Part shown: positions 1 to 8,067 of the stretch, piece after piece
Layout of the letters: each line of letters starts with the position of its first letter
How positions within the stretch are numbered: the stretch's first letter is position 1
Assembly (NCBI GenBank): GCA_964462295.1
Contig: CAYWXH010000020.1
Coordinates: forward strand, 1-26,924
DNA from: JALVIU01 sp964462295
GTDB lineage: Bacteria; Atribacterota; JALVIU01
DNA length: 26,924 nucleotides
Direction: 5' to 3'
Position numbers and translations under genes: made by a program
The notes under the pieces: model-generated
What the model saw: only the letters and a program-made list of their open reading frames with translations
Told to the model about the DNA's origin: nothing
Databases searched by the model: none

Positions 1-486
1 ATTTTCTTTTGAAAGGCTTATTATTACTGTGAGACCAAGAACTGCTACGAAAAATATCTCTGCTGGTCCGAATTTTAATACAAGTTGTGCAAGTAGTGGA
101 GAGATAAATAGTAGGGATATTCCACCTATGAGTCCTCCGATGAATGAAGAGATTGTAGATATTCCTATTGCCCTACTTCCTTCACCCTTTTGTGTCATCT
201 TGTATCCATCCAATGTAGTTATTATCGCGGCAGGTGTCCCAGGGGTATTTATAAGAATAGCAGATATAGATCCCCCATATACAGAACCTATATATACTGC
301 AGCAAGGGTTATTAGACCTGTTGTAGGGGACATGCTAAAAGTTATAGGAATGAAAAGGGCTACCCCCATGGTTGATGTAAGCCCTGGAAGTGCACCTATT
401 ATGATGCCAACCACTACCCCTATTATTGAAAAAACAATATTGATAGGGGATAGAGCTACCGCAAGAGAGTGTAAGAAAAGCCCCAT
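1..486 (-). CDS. tctA: Tripartite tricarboxylate transporter large permease TctA (partial, C-terminal part off the left edge)
   Basis: Large membrane permease of a TTT-family secondary transporter, which imports small carboxylates delivered by a periplasmic TctC protein. Only the first 162 codons are visible; the family is usually about 500 aa. The translated minus strand begins MGLFLHSLAVAL and shows the TctA hallmarks: GALPGLTSTMGVALFIP near residues 30-46, then YGGSISAILINTPGTPAA near residues 76-93, followed by a DGY motif and further hydrophobic segments. The ATG at 486-484 is preceded by TAAGGAGGA, a strong ribosome-binding site that overlaps the tctB stop codon. The gene is thus the third in tctC-tctB-tctA, 10 bp after tctB. 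The substrate cannot be read from sequence; citrate, other tricarboxylates and aromatic acids are all known in the family. Confidence 0.93.
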   Translation of the reverse strand, partial: MGLFLHSLAVALSPINIVFSIIGVVVGIIIGALPGLTSTMGVALFIPITFSMSPTTGLITLAAVYIGSVYGGSISAILINTPGTPAAIITTLDGYKMTQKGEGSRAIGISTISSFIGGLIGGISLLFISPLLAQLVLKFGPAEIFFVAVLGLTVIISLSKEN

Positions 487-496
487 TTATTCCTCC

Positions 497-898
497 TTAT
501 GGTACTGGAATTTTAAAAAATTTTACAAATACAAAATATATAAGAAGAGTTGATATTATAGGGTTAAGTATCAGTATTTTTATATTTTTCATCCCTAAAT
601 AAAACATTATGAGGAATATAATTATAGGAGTTATTACAAAATAACCCAAAATAGGTATAAATATAATATATAAAACAGCAAGTATACTTACCCCTAATAC
701 TCTCTGCAGATTGCCCCTTAGACTTGTATCTATTTTTAAAGATTTTATAAGGTATAAACTAGTGAGTATGATAAGAATTATACTTATTACTTGAGGGAAA
801 ATACGAGCCTCTTCATACTCTATAGAAAAGCTTTTGATAATAAAAAAGAAAGAAATAGTATATAAAATTATGCTAGTAAATATAGAAAAAGACTTCAT
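497..898 (-). CDS. tctB: Tripartite tricarboxylate transporter small permease TctB
   Basis: Small membrane subunit (133 aa) of the TTT transporter. The protein is almost entirely hydrophobic, with about four to five membrane segments (roughly residues 4-24, 33-54, 65-102 and 107-128). A short charged loop after the first segment contains EEARIFPQ, matching the [AG]xxFP-type loop usual for TctB. Sequence alone would give only moderate confidence, but its position between a clear TctC and a clear TctA, with a 10-bp gap to TctA, makes the assignment firm. The start ATG at 898-896 has a GGGG tract six bases upstream as a possible weak ribosome-binding site. A strong hairpin lies immediately upstream, between it and tctC, so its dosage is probably set separately from that of the binding protein. 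Confidence 0.85.
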   Translation of the reverse strand: MKSFSIFTSIILYTISFFFIIKSFSIEYEEARIFPQVISIILIILTSLYLIKSLKIDTSLRGNLQRVLGVSILAVLYIIFIPILGYFVITPIIIFLIMFYLGMKNIKILILNPIISTLLIYFVFVKFFKIPVP

Positions 899-912
899 AT
901 TTACCCCATTTC

Positions 913-943
913 AATATAATGGGGGGTGCCCCCCCATTATATT
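913..943 (-). promoter_or_regulatory. Strong intercistronic hairpin between tctC and tctB
   Basis: A perfect 14-bp inverted repeat (AATATAAT plus six G at 913-926, and six C plus ATTATATT at 930-943) encloses a 3-base loop. It overlaps the tctC stop codon and ends 14 bases before the tctB ATG. In the operon's own direction no U tract follows, so it is unlikely to be a full terminator. It more likely protects the 3' end of tctC mRNA or partly attenuates read-through, giving more binding protein than permease, as in other binding-protein operons. On the opposite strand the stem is followed by A and seven T, which has the shape of an intrinsic terminator for antisense transcription. Confidence 0.75.
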
Positions 944-1892
944 ATTTTTTTATAAGTATTTCTCTAAGTCTTTTATCAAGGTCTATTAGGAACTCTTCGT
1001 ATTCTTTCGCTCCCATAAATTGAAGAGGAAGTTGCATCTCTTTTGCTTTTTTCTGGAATTCCTCATCATTAAATACCTTTTTTATAAGGCCTTCTAACCA
1101 CTTTATCTGTTCTTCTGTAATTCCTCTTGGTGCTGCTACTCCACGAAGTGCTACCTGAATTACATCATATCCTGCTTCCTTATATGTTGGAACATCTGGC
1201 ACCCAGGATATTCTCTTTGAAGAGCCCACTCCTAGTACCCTGATTTTACCATCTTGGACCTGGTTATAAATCTCTGAAATGTTAGAGATCATAACATCTA
1301 CATGTCCACCTAATAGGGCAGCTATTGCAGGAGCTGTTCCTTCAAAAGGTATTTTTCTGAATGTACCACCTGCCAATTTTTCTAACTGTTCTAATGCAAG
1401 TGCTTCAGAAGTGCCAGGACCTCCATATGCTATAGAAAGTTTATTAGGATGTTTGGCTATATAATCCATTACTTCTTTCATTGTTTTAAACTTACTTTGA
1501 GACCTTACTGCTAAGGTTCCTGGGTCATTTACAATGTTTGCAATAGGTTGAAAATCCTTTAGTCTATATTTTACTTTATTTGGTCTTAAGATAGGATGGA
1601 TAAGGGTTGTAGGCGGATTGATAAACCCTATAGTATAACCATCAGGCTTGCTTTTTGCCAAAAATGTAAACCCTATTTCTCCTGCAGCTCCCGGTTTATT
1701 GATTATTACAAATGGGACAGGACTATATTTTTCTGCAAATTTGAACACCGTTCTTGCTGCTGTATCTGTACCTCCACCAGGCGAAAAGGCTACTATCACT
1801 TTGATAGGTTTTTCTGGATAGGCAGCATAACTTACCGTGGTAACTATAAGGATAAGAAAAAGAGTTAAAACAAAAAATAAGTTCCGTTTCAT
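942..1892 (-). CDS. tctC: Tripartite tricarboxylate transporter substrate-binding protein TctC (Bug family)
   Basis: Extracytoplasmic solute-binding protein, 316 aa, that captures a carboxylate and delivers it to TctBA. The N-terminus MKRNLFFVLTLFLILIVTT is a Sec signal peptide with probable cleavage after SYA; there is no lipobox cysteine, so it would be a soluble periplasmic protein. The mature part opens YPEKPIKVIVAFSPGGGTD and continues with NKPGAAGEIG and KPDGYTIGF, the diagnostic motifs of the Bug/TctC family that form the ligand pocket. A longer reading frame extends upstream to 1952, but the ATG at 1892 is preferred: it has an AAGGGGGGA ribosome-binding site and begins the signal peptide, and the upstream extension would run through the promoter. 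First gene of the operon. Confidence 0.93.
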   Translation of the reverse strand: MKRNLFFVLTLFLILIVTTVSYAAYPEKPIKVIVAFSPGGGTDTAARTVFKFAEKYSPVPFVIINKPGAAGEIGFTFLAKSKPDGYTIGFINPPTTLIHPILRPNKVKYRLKDFQPIANIVNDPGTLAVRSQSKFKTMKEVMDYIAKHPNKLSIAYGGPGTSEALALEQLEKLAGGTFRKIPFEGTAPAIAALLGGHVDVMISNISEIYNQVQDGKIRVLGVGSSKRISWVPDVPTYKEAGYDVIQVALRGVAAPRGITEEQIKWLEGLIKKVFNDEEFQKKAKEMQLPLQFMGAKEYEEFLIDLDKRLREILIKK

Positions 1893-1923
1893 ACTAAATC
1901 CCCCCTTATTTAATTTTTCAAAA

Positions 1924-1952
1924 ATTATATCACATTTTTTTAATATTTGCAA
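1924..1952 (-). promoter_or_regulatory. Promoter of the tctC-tctB-tctA operon
   Basis: Read on the minus strand: -35 TTGCAA (1952-1947), a 17-bp spacer and -10 TATAAT (1929-1924), with an extended -10 TG one base upstream of the hexamer. The expected start of transcription is near 1917, about 25 bases before the tctC ATG. A perfect -10, the extension and ideal spacing make this a convincing housekeeping-sigma promoter. Confidence 0.75.
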
Positions 1953-2019
1953 ATTTTTTTATACATTTAATTTGCATTATCTATTGTTGCTTGGTATTAC
2001 TTTCATTGTAAACTTATGA

Positions 2020-2025
2020 TATAAT
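2020..2025 (+). promoter_or_regulatory. Extended -10 promoter element for the YjbQ-family gene
   Basis: TGATATAAT at 2017-2025 is a perfect extended -10 element about 30 bases before the ATG at 2054. The matching -35 position (1997-2002, TTACTT) is weak, so the extended -10 probably carries recognition. It lies back to back with the tct promoter in a 161-bp divergent intergenic region (1893-2053). I see no clear operator repeat in that region. Confidence 0.55.
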
Positions 2026-2053
2026 AATTAAAAAAAGTAGGAGGGAAAAGATT

Positions 2054-2464
2054 ATGACTTTTTTTACGGATGAAATTTCAATATCTACAAGTTCCAAAGT
2101 GGATGTTATTGATATCACTGATATGGTTATAAATGCGGTAAAAAAACACGATCCTAAAAATGGTCTAATATCCCTAAATTTAAGACATACTACTTGCGGT
2201 ATTACTATAAATGAAGCTGAAACTAATTTAATAAGAGACATAAAAGAGACACTTTTGAACTTAATCCCAGAGAATAAATCTTATTATCATAATAGGATAG
2301 ATACAAATGCCCATGCTCACCTAAGAAGTACTCTTTTTGGTGATAGCAAGGTTTTACCTGTAATCAATGGGAAACTTTCCTTGGGAACTTGGCAAAGGAT
2401 ACTCCTTTTAGAGTCAGATGGGCCAAGGATTAGACATCTTACAATTACATTTGTTGGTGAATAA
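2054..2464 (+). CDS. YjbQ/UPF0047 family protein (secondary thiamine-phosphate synthase family)
   Basis: A 136-aa cytoplasmic protein of the small, widespread YjbQ/UPF0047 family (TIGR00149). Family members show weak thiamine-phosphate synthase activity, but their physiological role is not established. The signature is complete: LRHTTCGITINE near residues 43-54 with a following acidic residue, then DTNAHAHL near 83-90 (conserved His residues, likely metal or ligand binding), and GTWQRILLLESDGPR near 111-125. Length is normal for the family. An AGGAGGG ribosome-binding site lies nine bases before the ATG. It has its own promoter, is transcribed divergently from the tct operon, and is followed 77 bp later by the DUF494 gene, which has a separate promoter. 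No neighbour hints at thiamine metabolism. Confidence 0.88.
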   Translation: MTFFTDEISISTSSKVDVIDITDMVINAVKKHDPKNGLISLNLRHTTCGITINEAETNLIRDIKETLLNLIPENKSYYHNRIDTNAHAHLRSTLFGDSKVLPVINGKLSLGTWQRILLLESDGPRIRHLTITFVGE

Positions 2465-2472
2465 TTTTTTAT

Positions 2473-2501
2473 TTGCAAAAAAATTAATTTTGTTATATAA
2501 T
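2473..2501 (+). promoter_or_regulatory. Promoter of the DUF494-topA-xerC-hslV-hslU cluster
   Basis: TTGCAA (2473-2478), a 17-bp spacer and TATAAT (2496-2501). Transcription would start near 2508, giving a leader of about 35 bases before the ATG at 2542. The -35 hexamer is identical to those of the tctC and rpoB promoters in this window. No other good promoter was noticed before hslU ends, so this probably serves all five genes. Confidence 0.7.
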
Positions 2502-2541
2502 TCTCTTTGCTTGATTTTCGAGAATATTGTGGAGGTAGTTG

Positions 2542-3012
2542 ATGGATAACGATTCTCGTATTAAAAGTTTGATAAGACTTATTTTTTCTTATATTATTGA
2601 AACAGGGGGAGAAATAAGAGAGGAAGATGGATTGATAGAGGCCTTAGCTGAAGAGGGGTATTCTAAAGAAGAAATAGAAAGTGCTATACTTTGGGTATCG
2701 CTTATATTGGAAAAAAGTGTATATATGGAAAGAGATGAGGTTATTTCTGAACTCAATTCTATAAATACTTCGTTTGTAAGACCATTAAATTCAGAGGAGA
2801 GGGAAAAGCTATCTCCTCAAGTTCAGAGTCTTCTGTATTGGCTTACTTCTACAGGACAACTTTCTCCTCAAGATAGGGAAGATGTATTAGATATTATATA
2901 TTATATAGATGAAGATATAACAAGAGATATATTTTTTAGTATACTCGATACCTTGGCCATTGATAGAGAGCAAGGAGAAAAAGATTTTTTATATCAGCGT
3001 TACTACAATTAA
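2542..3012 (+). CDS. smg: DUF494 (Smg family) protein
   Basis: A 156-aa acidic, helical cytoplasmic protein of the DUF494/Smg family, whose biochemical function is unknown. The N-terminal half resembles the family's repeating helices (IETGGEIREEDGLIEALAEE followed by GYSKEEIESAILW), and the C-terminal half carries the family pattern of a charged linker followed by LLYWLTSTGQLSP and a DREDVLDIIYYID helix. Placement immediately before topA supports the call, because smg and topA are neighbours in many proteobacteria; dprA, which often precedes them, is absent. A TTG at 2539 lies directly upstream in frame, but the GGAGG at 2531-2535 is better spaced for the ATG at 2542. The stop codon is 18 bp before topA. 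Confidence 0.8.
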   Translation: MDNDSRIKSLIRLIFSYIIETGGEIREEDGLIEALAEEGYSKEEIESAILWVSLILEKSVYMERDEVISELNSINTSFVRPLNSEEREKLSPQVQSLLYWLTSTGQLSPQDREDVLDIIYYIDEDITRDIFFSILDTLAIDREQGEKDFLYQRYYN

Positions 3013-3030
3013 GGTAGGATACAGATAATT

Positions 3031-5154
3031 ATGAAAAAGAGATATCTTGTTTTGGTAGAATCACCAGCAAAGGCAAAAACCATAGGAAAAATATTAGGTA
3101 AAAATTATAAAGTTATTGCTTCGATGGGGCATGTTAGAGATTTGCCTAAGATGAATTTAGGGGTAAAGGTGAATTCTACTTTTACCCCTAAATATGTTAT
3201 AATTCCTGAAAAAAGGAAAGTGATAAGTGAGATAAAGAAAAATGCAGAAAAGGCTTCGAAAATATACCTTGCAACAGACCCAGATAGAGAAGGTGAAGCT
3301 ATTTCATGGCATCTTTCCCATATTTTAAATATAGACCCAGAAGAGAAATGTAGGGTTGTATTTCATGAAATTACAAAAACTGCTGTCTCCAAGGCGTTTG
3401 AAACCCCCTCTCAGATAGATTTAAATAAAGTCGATGCTCAACAAGCCAGGAGGATATTGGATAGATTAGTAGGTTATAAACTTAGCCCTATATTATGGGA
3501 AAAAATAAAAAAGGGATTAAGTGCAGGAAGGGTACAATCTGTAGCATTAAGACTTATATGTGAAAGAGAAGATGAAATAAGAAAGTTTATACCCAAAGAG
3601 TATTGGACTATAGAAGGTATATTTAGAGAACCTAAAAATAAAGAGCAATTTAAATCATTACTTGTAAAATATAAAAACAAAAAATTGGAGATAAAGAGCG
3701 AAGAACAGGTAGAGACTATATTAGAAGAACTTAAAAAAGGTGAAGATTTTTTCGTAGAAAAAATAGAAAAAAGCACAAGAAAAAAGGCTCCTCCTGCGCC
3801 TTTTATTACAAGTACACTTCAGAGAGAGGCATTTAATCAGTTAAAATTTAGTGTTAAAAAAACGATGCTTATAGCTCAAGAGCTATATGAAGGGGTAGAT
3901 ATAGGTGGAGAGCGAGTAGGTATTATAACCTATATGAGAACAGATTCTTTTAATCTTTCGGAAGAATCTATAAAGGATGCAAAAAAATATATAAAGGAGA
4001 ATTTTGGCAAAGAGTATGTAACAAGAGGCAAAAGAAAGTATAAAAAGAAAGAAGGTGCCCAAGAGGCCCATGAAGCTATAAGGCCTACATCTGTCTATAG
4101 AACTCCAGATAGTATAAAAAATTATCTTACCCCTGATCAGTATAAATTGTATAAATTAATTTGGTCAAGGTTTCTTGCTACAGCTTTTAAGGATGCAGAA
4201 CTTGCCAAAACCAAACTTTGGATTAGAAAAGGGGATTATCTATTTCTTACAGAAGGTGAGACTATACTCTTTCCTGGCTATACGTTGGTCTATAATGATA
4301 TATCTAAAAAAGAGATAATAGTACCTGCCCTTTCAGAGGGAGAGAAGGTAGAAAATTTAAAACTTATACCTTCTCAGCACTTTACGAAACCCCCTGCACG
4401 ATATAATGAGGCTACTTTAGTTAAAGCATTGGAAGAAAAAGGTATAGGTAGGCCTTCTACATATGCACAAATTATAAGCACCCTTTTGGCCAGGAGATAT
4501 GTAGAAAGAAAAGAGAGAAAATACTTATCTCCTACTAATCTTGGAGAAATAGTAAACTCTTTACTTGTTGCCAATTTTCCTCAGATAATAAATGTAGATT
4601 TTACAGCCAAAATGGAGGAAGATCTTGACAAGATAGAGGAAGGAAAGCTTAATTGGCAAAAGGCCTTAAAGGAATTTTATGATTCATTTCTTCCCGTTTT
4701 AGAAGAGGCCAAGAGAAAGATAGAAAAGATAGATTTAAAAGTACAAGAGGAATTTTCTGGAGAGTATTGTGAGGTGTGTGGAAGACCAATGGTAGTAAGA
4801 CACGGAAAGTACGGTGATTTTCTTGCATGTTCGGGTTATCCAGAATGTAAAAATACAAAACCAATTGTAAAGAAGATAGGCGTTTCTTGCCCTATAAAGG
4901 GTTGTGATGGAGAAATCGTAGAGAGGATAAGCAAAAGAGGTAGAAAGTATTATACCTGTACTAATTATCCTGAATGTAATTTCATATCTTTTAATAAACC
5001 AGTTAATAAATTCTGTCCAAAATGTGGTTCAATTCTTGTTGAGGCAGGAAGTAAAAGCAAAAAATATTTAAAATGTTCAAATCCAGAGTGTGATTATAGG
5101 GAAGAGTTAAATGCTAAAGAACAAAAAGAAAAGATGGAAGAATTAGTCGTATGA
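3031..5154 (+). CDS. topA: DNA topoisomerase I (type IA)
   Basis: Relaxes negatively supercoiled DNA through a transient 5'-phosphotyrosine link. The 707-aa protein has a Toprim domain at the N-terminus (LVESPAKAKTI with Glu10; metal-binding DPDRE with Asp83, Asp85 and Glu87), the type IA catalytic core, and the active-site motif ITYMRTDS with Tyr301 and Arg303. Downstream, GIGRPSTYA marks the conserved core region. The C-terminus carries three CXXC...CXXXXXC-type zinc ribbons (roughly residues 574-610, 620-655 and 667-695), a complete set for a bacterial TopA. The ATG follows an AGGTAGGAT ribosome-binding site with slightly long spacing. Its last codons overlap the xerC start by 4 bp (ATGA), indicating translational coupling. 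Confidence 0.98.
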   Translation: MKKRYLVLVESPAKAKTIGKILGKNYKVIASMGHVRDLPKMNLGVKVNSTFTPKYVIIPEKRKVISEIKKNAEKASKIYLATDPDREGEAISWHLSHILNIDPEEKCRVVFHEITKTAVSKAFETPSQIDLNKVDAQQARRILDRLVGYKLSPILWEKIKKGLSAGRVQSVALRLICEREDEIRKFIPKEYWTIEGIFREPKNKEQFKSLLVKYKNKKLEIKSEEQVETILEELKKGEDFFVEKIEKSTRKKAPPAPFITSTLQREAFNQLKFSVKKTMLIAQELYEGVDIGGERVGIITYMRTDSFNLSEESIKDAKKYIKENFGKEYVTRGKRKYKKKEGAQEAHEAIRPTSVYRTPDSIKNYLTPDQYKLYKLIWSRFLATAFKDAELAKTKLWIRKGDYLFLTEGETILFPGYTLVYNDISKKEIIVPALSEGEKVENLKLIPSQHFTKPPARYNEATLVKALEEKGIGRPSTYAQIISTLLARRYVERKERKYLSPTNLGEIVNSLLVANFPQIINVDFTAKMEEDLDKIEEGKLNWQKALKEFYDSFLPVLEEAKRKIEKIDLKVQEEFSGEYCEVCGRPMVVRHGKYGDFLACSGYPECKNTKPIVKKIGVSCPIKGCDGEIVERISKRGRKYYTCTNYPECNFISFNKPVNKFCPKCGSILVEAGSKSKKYLKCSNPECDYREELNAKEQKEKMEELVV

Positions 5155-6053
5155 GTAATATAGACGAAAAATATGTAGATGAATTTGTAAATTATATAGA
5201 AAAGGTAAGAAATTTATCCCATAATACAGTCATAAATTATGCTAAGGATTTGGGAGAATTTTATGATTTTTTAGTAAATATTTCAAAAAAGGAAGATCTA
5301 AGAGAGATAACAAATTATGAGATAGAAAAGTTTGTAAAATTTTTAAAAAATAAAGGTTATTCCAATAGAAGTATAAATAGAAAACTTTCCAGTTTAAGAG
5401 GATTTTTTAGATTTTTAGAAGAGAAAAAAGAGATAGAGCATAATCCTACTTTACTTATTTATTCTCCAAAGTTTGACAAGAGACTCCCTGATTTTTTATA
5501 TGAAGAGGAAACAAGGGAAATCTTAGAAAAATGGGAAAAAAATGATAAATTTTCTATTAGAGATAGGGCAATTATGGAATTGATATACGCTACAGGAATG
5601 AGGCTAAGAGAAATAGAGGGATTAAATATTGGTGATATAGATTTCTCCGCTCAGACATTGAGAGTCAAAGGAAAAGGTGGGAAAATACGAATACTTCCTA
5701 TAGGAGATATAGCTTTTGAAAAACTTAATGATTATCTTAAAAGAAGAAGAAAAAATGGGGAAAAATTTAGTATGAATACCCCTCTTTTTTTAAATAAAAA
5801 TGGTGATAGACTCACAGGGAGATCTATTGCTCGTATTATAAAGAAAAGGGCCAGGGAGGCAGGTTTTTTTAAAAATATACATCCACATATTTTTAGGCAC
5901 TCTTTTGCTACCCATCTTTTAAATGGAGGTGCTGATTTAAGAGTGGTTCAAGAACTTTTGGGTCATAGTAGTTTATCAACTACACAGGTTTATACACATA
6001 TTACAAAATCGAGATTAAGGGAGATCTATGATAAAACACATCCAAGAAGGTGA
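5151..6053 (+). CDS. xerC: Site-specific tyrosine recombinase XerC/XerD family
   Basis: A 300-aa tyrosine recombinase that presumably resolves chromosome dimers at a dif site. An N-terminal SAM-like core-binding domain (residues about 5-92) is followed by the catalytic domain. All catalytic residues are visible: Arg151 in ATGMRLRE, Lys175 in GKGGK, His246 and Arg249 in HIFRHSFATH, His272 in LLGHSS, and the nucleophile Tyr281 in TTQVYTH. Full length and intact. Its position between topA and hslV is that of XerC/CodV in Firmicutes, so I use xerC, although sequence alone does not separate XerC from XerD, and a lone Xer would have to do both jobs. The start overlaps the topA stop (ATGA). No dif-like sequence was recognised nearby. 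Confidence 0.92.
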   Translation: MSNIDEKYVDEFVNYIEKVRNLSHNTVINYAKDLGEFYDFLVNISKKEDLREITNYEIEKFVKFLKNKGYSNRSINRKLSSLRGFFRFLEEKKEIEHNPTLLIYSPKFDKRLPDFLYEEETREILEKWEKNDKFSIRDRAIMELIYATGMRLREIEGLNIGDIDFSAQTLRVKGKGGKIRILPIGDIAFEKLNDYLKRRRKNGEKFSMNTPLFLNKNGDRLTGRSIARIIKKRAREAGFFKNIHPHIFRHSFATHLLNGGADLRVVQELLGHSSLSTTQVYTHITKSRLREIYDKTHPRR

Positions 6054-6057
6054 TAAT

Positions 6058-6585
6058 ATGTTTAAGGGAACAACTATTCTTGCGATTAAAAAAGGAGAGA
6101 AACTTGCCATTGCTGGTGATGGACAGGTTACTATGGGGCAAGTAGTTGTAAAAGATAGTGCAAAAAAGATAAGAAAAATTTACAATGATAAGGTAATAGT
6201 AGGCTTTGCAGGGGCTGTAGCCGATGCCTTGACACTCTTTGATAAATTTGAGAAGAGACTAAATGAAGCAAGAGGAAATATAGAAAAGGCCTCTATAAAT
6301 TTGGTTAAAGAATGGAGAACAGATAAGATATTAAGACGTCTTGAGGCCTTACTTATTGTAGGAAATAAAGAACATCTTTATTTGATTTCTGGAACAGGTG
6401 AAATAATAGAACCTGATGATGGAATAGTAGCTATAGGCTCAGGCGCATATTATGCACTCGCCTCAGCAAGGGCTCTTTCGAAATTTACAGAGCTTTCTGT
6501 TCGAGATATTGCCTTTGAGTCTTTAAAAATTGCATCAGGTATATGTATATATACTAATGAACATATTTCTGTAGAAGAGATATAG
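6058..6585 (+). CDS. hslV: ATP-dependent protease peptidase subunit HslV
   Basis: Proteolytic subunit of the HslUV (ClpQY) two-component protease, a proteasome-like N-terminal nucleophile hydrolase. The ATG at 6058 gives MFKGTTILAIKK, so the catalytic threonine would be Thr5, exposed after removal of a four-residue propeptide, as in other thermophilic HslV proteins. AGDGQVTMG, the NDKVIVGFAGAVADA core, EWRTDKILRRLEAL and the C-terminal ASGICIYTNEHISVEE all match the family; 175 aa is normal. An in-frame ATG at 6028 would add ten residues inside xerC and give a nonstandard propeptide, so it is rejected. The ribosome-binding site AAGAAGGTGA overlaps the xerC stop, 4 bp before the start. Confidence 0.97.
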   Translation: MFKGTTILAIKKGEKLAIAGDGQVTMGQVVVKDSAKKIRKIYNDKVIVGFAGAVADALTLFDKFEKRLNEARGNIEKASINLVKEWRTDKILRRLEALLIVGNKEHLYLISGTGEIIEPDDGIVAIGSGAYYALASARALSKFTELSVRDIAFESLKIASGICIYTNEHISVEEI

Positions 6586-6619
6586 ATATCTTTTGAGGTA
6601 TAAGGAGGTGAAGTAAAAA

Positions 6620-7975
6620 ATGGAAGAGTTGACCCCGCAAGAGATAGTGTCAGAACTTAATAAATATATTGTAGGACAAGATGATGCCAAAAAAGCAGTA
6701 GCTATAGCTTTACGAAATAGATTTAGAAGGGAAAAATTACCTTCTGATATAAAAGAAGAAATTTATCCAAAAAATATTATAATGATTGGACCTACAGGTG
6801 TAGGGAAAACAGAAATTGCACGAAGACTTGCTAAATTGGTAAGAGCGCCTTTTTTAAAAATAGAGATCACCAAGTTTACTGAAGTAGGTTATGTGGGCCG
6901 AGATGTAGAGAGTATGATAAGAGAACTTGTAGAAGTATCTATTCAGATGGTGAAGAGGGAAAAGGTGAATGAGGTAAAAGTTAAAGCTGAGGAGTTAGTA
7001 GAGGAGGAGATATTAAATGCACTTATTCCTATTAGGAAAAAGAGAAGGCAAAATGTAGAGTTTTCCTATGAGGATCAACTTGAAGAAGATAGAATAAATT
7101 CTACAAGACAAAGATTTAGGGAAAAATTAAGAAATGGGGAATTGGAAGATAAGATTATAGAAATAGAGGTTGAAGAAAGGTCAAAACCTGTAATGGAATT
7201 TATTTCTATACCTGGTATGGATAGTATGGGTATAAATATGCAGGATTTTTTTGGTAATCTATTCCCCCCAAGAAAAAAGAGACAAAAAATGACAATAAAA
7301 GAAGCCAGAGAAGTGTTATTTGCTACTATTTCGGATAGGCTTATAGATATGGATGAGGTAATAAGTGAAGCTATTCATAGGGTAGAGAATAGGGGCATCG
7401 TATTTATTGATGAGATAGATAAGATTGCTGTTTCGGGAAAGGGTTCAGGACCAGATGTTTCTCGCACAGGTGTGCAGAGAGATATTTTACCTATTATTGA
7501 AGGTTCTACTATTATGACAAAACATGGACCGGTAAAGACTGACCATATTCTTTTTATAGCAGCAGGGGCATTTCATATGTCTAAACCTTCTGACCTTATA
7601 CCTGAACTTCAAGGTAGATTTCCTATACGGGTTGAACTTAAACATCTCGAAAAGGAAGACCTTAAGAGGATTCTAAGAGAGCCTAAAAATTCTCTCCTAA
7701 AACAGTATAGGGCACTTCTTGCCACAGAAGATGTAAATATTGAATTTACCGAAGACGGGATAGATAAAATAGCAGAAATTTCTTACAGAGTAAATGAAGA
7801 AACAGAGGATATAGGTGCAAGGAGACTCTATACAGTAATGGAGAAAATCTTAGAGGATATATCATTTTATGCTACAGATTATAAAGGTCAAACTATTACT
7901 ATAGATGCGAAATATGTAGAGGAGAAATTAGAAAACATATTAAAGAAAGAAGATTTAAGTAGATATATCTTATAA
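6620..7975 (+). CDS. hslU: ATP-dependent protease ATPase subunit HslU
   Basis: AAA+ unfoldase that feeds substrates to the HslV chamber. The 451-aa protein shows Walker A GPTGVGKT (57-64), the pore loop GYVG (90-93), an inserted I domain (about 110-240, charged and helical), Walker B IVFIDEID (260-267), the second-region motif GRFPIRVEL with the probable arginine finger, and sensor 2 GARRL (399-403). The C-terminal LSRYIL tail is the segment that docks into HslV and is intact. A strong AAGGAGGTG ribosome-binding site lies about 10 bases before the ATG, 34 bp after hslV. The next gene, rpsB, has its own promoter, so hslU is probably the last gene of the topA transcript, although no terminator hairpin follows it. 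Confidence 0.98.
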   Translation: MEELTPQEIVSELNKYIVGQDDAKKAVAIALRNRFRREKLPSDIKEEIYPKNIIMIGPTGVGKTEIARRLAKLVRAPFLKIEITKFTEVGYVGRDVESMIRELVEVSIQMVKREKVNEVKVKAEELVEEEILNALIPIRKKRRQNVEFSYEDQLEEDRINSTRQRFREKLRNGELEDKIIEIEVEERSKPVMEFISIPGMDSMGINMQDFFGNLFPPRKKRQKMTIKEAREVLFATISDRLIDMDEVISEAIHRVENRGIVFIDEIDKIAVSGKGSGPDVSRTGVQRDILPIIEGSTIMTKHGPVKTDHILFIAAGAFHMSKPSDLIPELQGRFPIRVELKHLEKEDLKRILREPKNSLLKQYRALLATEDVNIEFTEDGIDKIAEISYRVNEETEDIGARRLYTVMEKILEDISFYATDYKGQTITIDAKYVEEKLENILKKEDLSRYIL

Positions 7976-7990
7976 ATTTAACTAAAATAC

Positions 7991-8019
7991 TTGATTACGA
8001 AATAGGTTTATGATATACT
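7991..8019 (+). promoter_or_regulatory. Promoter of the rpsB-tsf-pyrH-frr gene cluster
   Basis: TTGATT (7991-7996), a 17-bp spacer and TATACT (8014-8019), with an extended -10 TG at 8011-8012. Transcription would start near 8026, leaving a leader of about 42 bases before the TTG start of rpsB. That leader seems too short for a complex S2-binding structure, and no hairpin stands out in it. Confidence 0.7.
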
Positions 8020-8067
8020 TTAAAATAGTTTTGTGTAAAAAAAGTCAAAAAGAGGAGGTGACTTTAT

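Noticed and set aside
29..553. Plus-strand open frame of 174 codons at the left edge
   Set aside because: It is the reverse complement of a clear TctA reading frame (1-486, minus) with an excellent ribosome-binding site and TctA motifs; the plus-strand translation has no recognisable domain.
1893..1952. Upstream extension of tctC to an ATG at 1952
   Set aside because: It would place the promoter -10 and -35 inside the coding region and put 20 charged residues before a good signal peptide.
6028..6057. Upstream ATG for hslV
   Set aside because: It lies inside xerC and would give an atypical propeptide; the ATG at 6058 has the ribosome-binding site and the expected distance to the catalytic Thr.
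7976..7990. Terminator after hslU
   Set aside because: No hairpin is visible; read-through into rpsB is possible.
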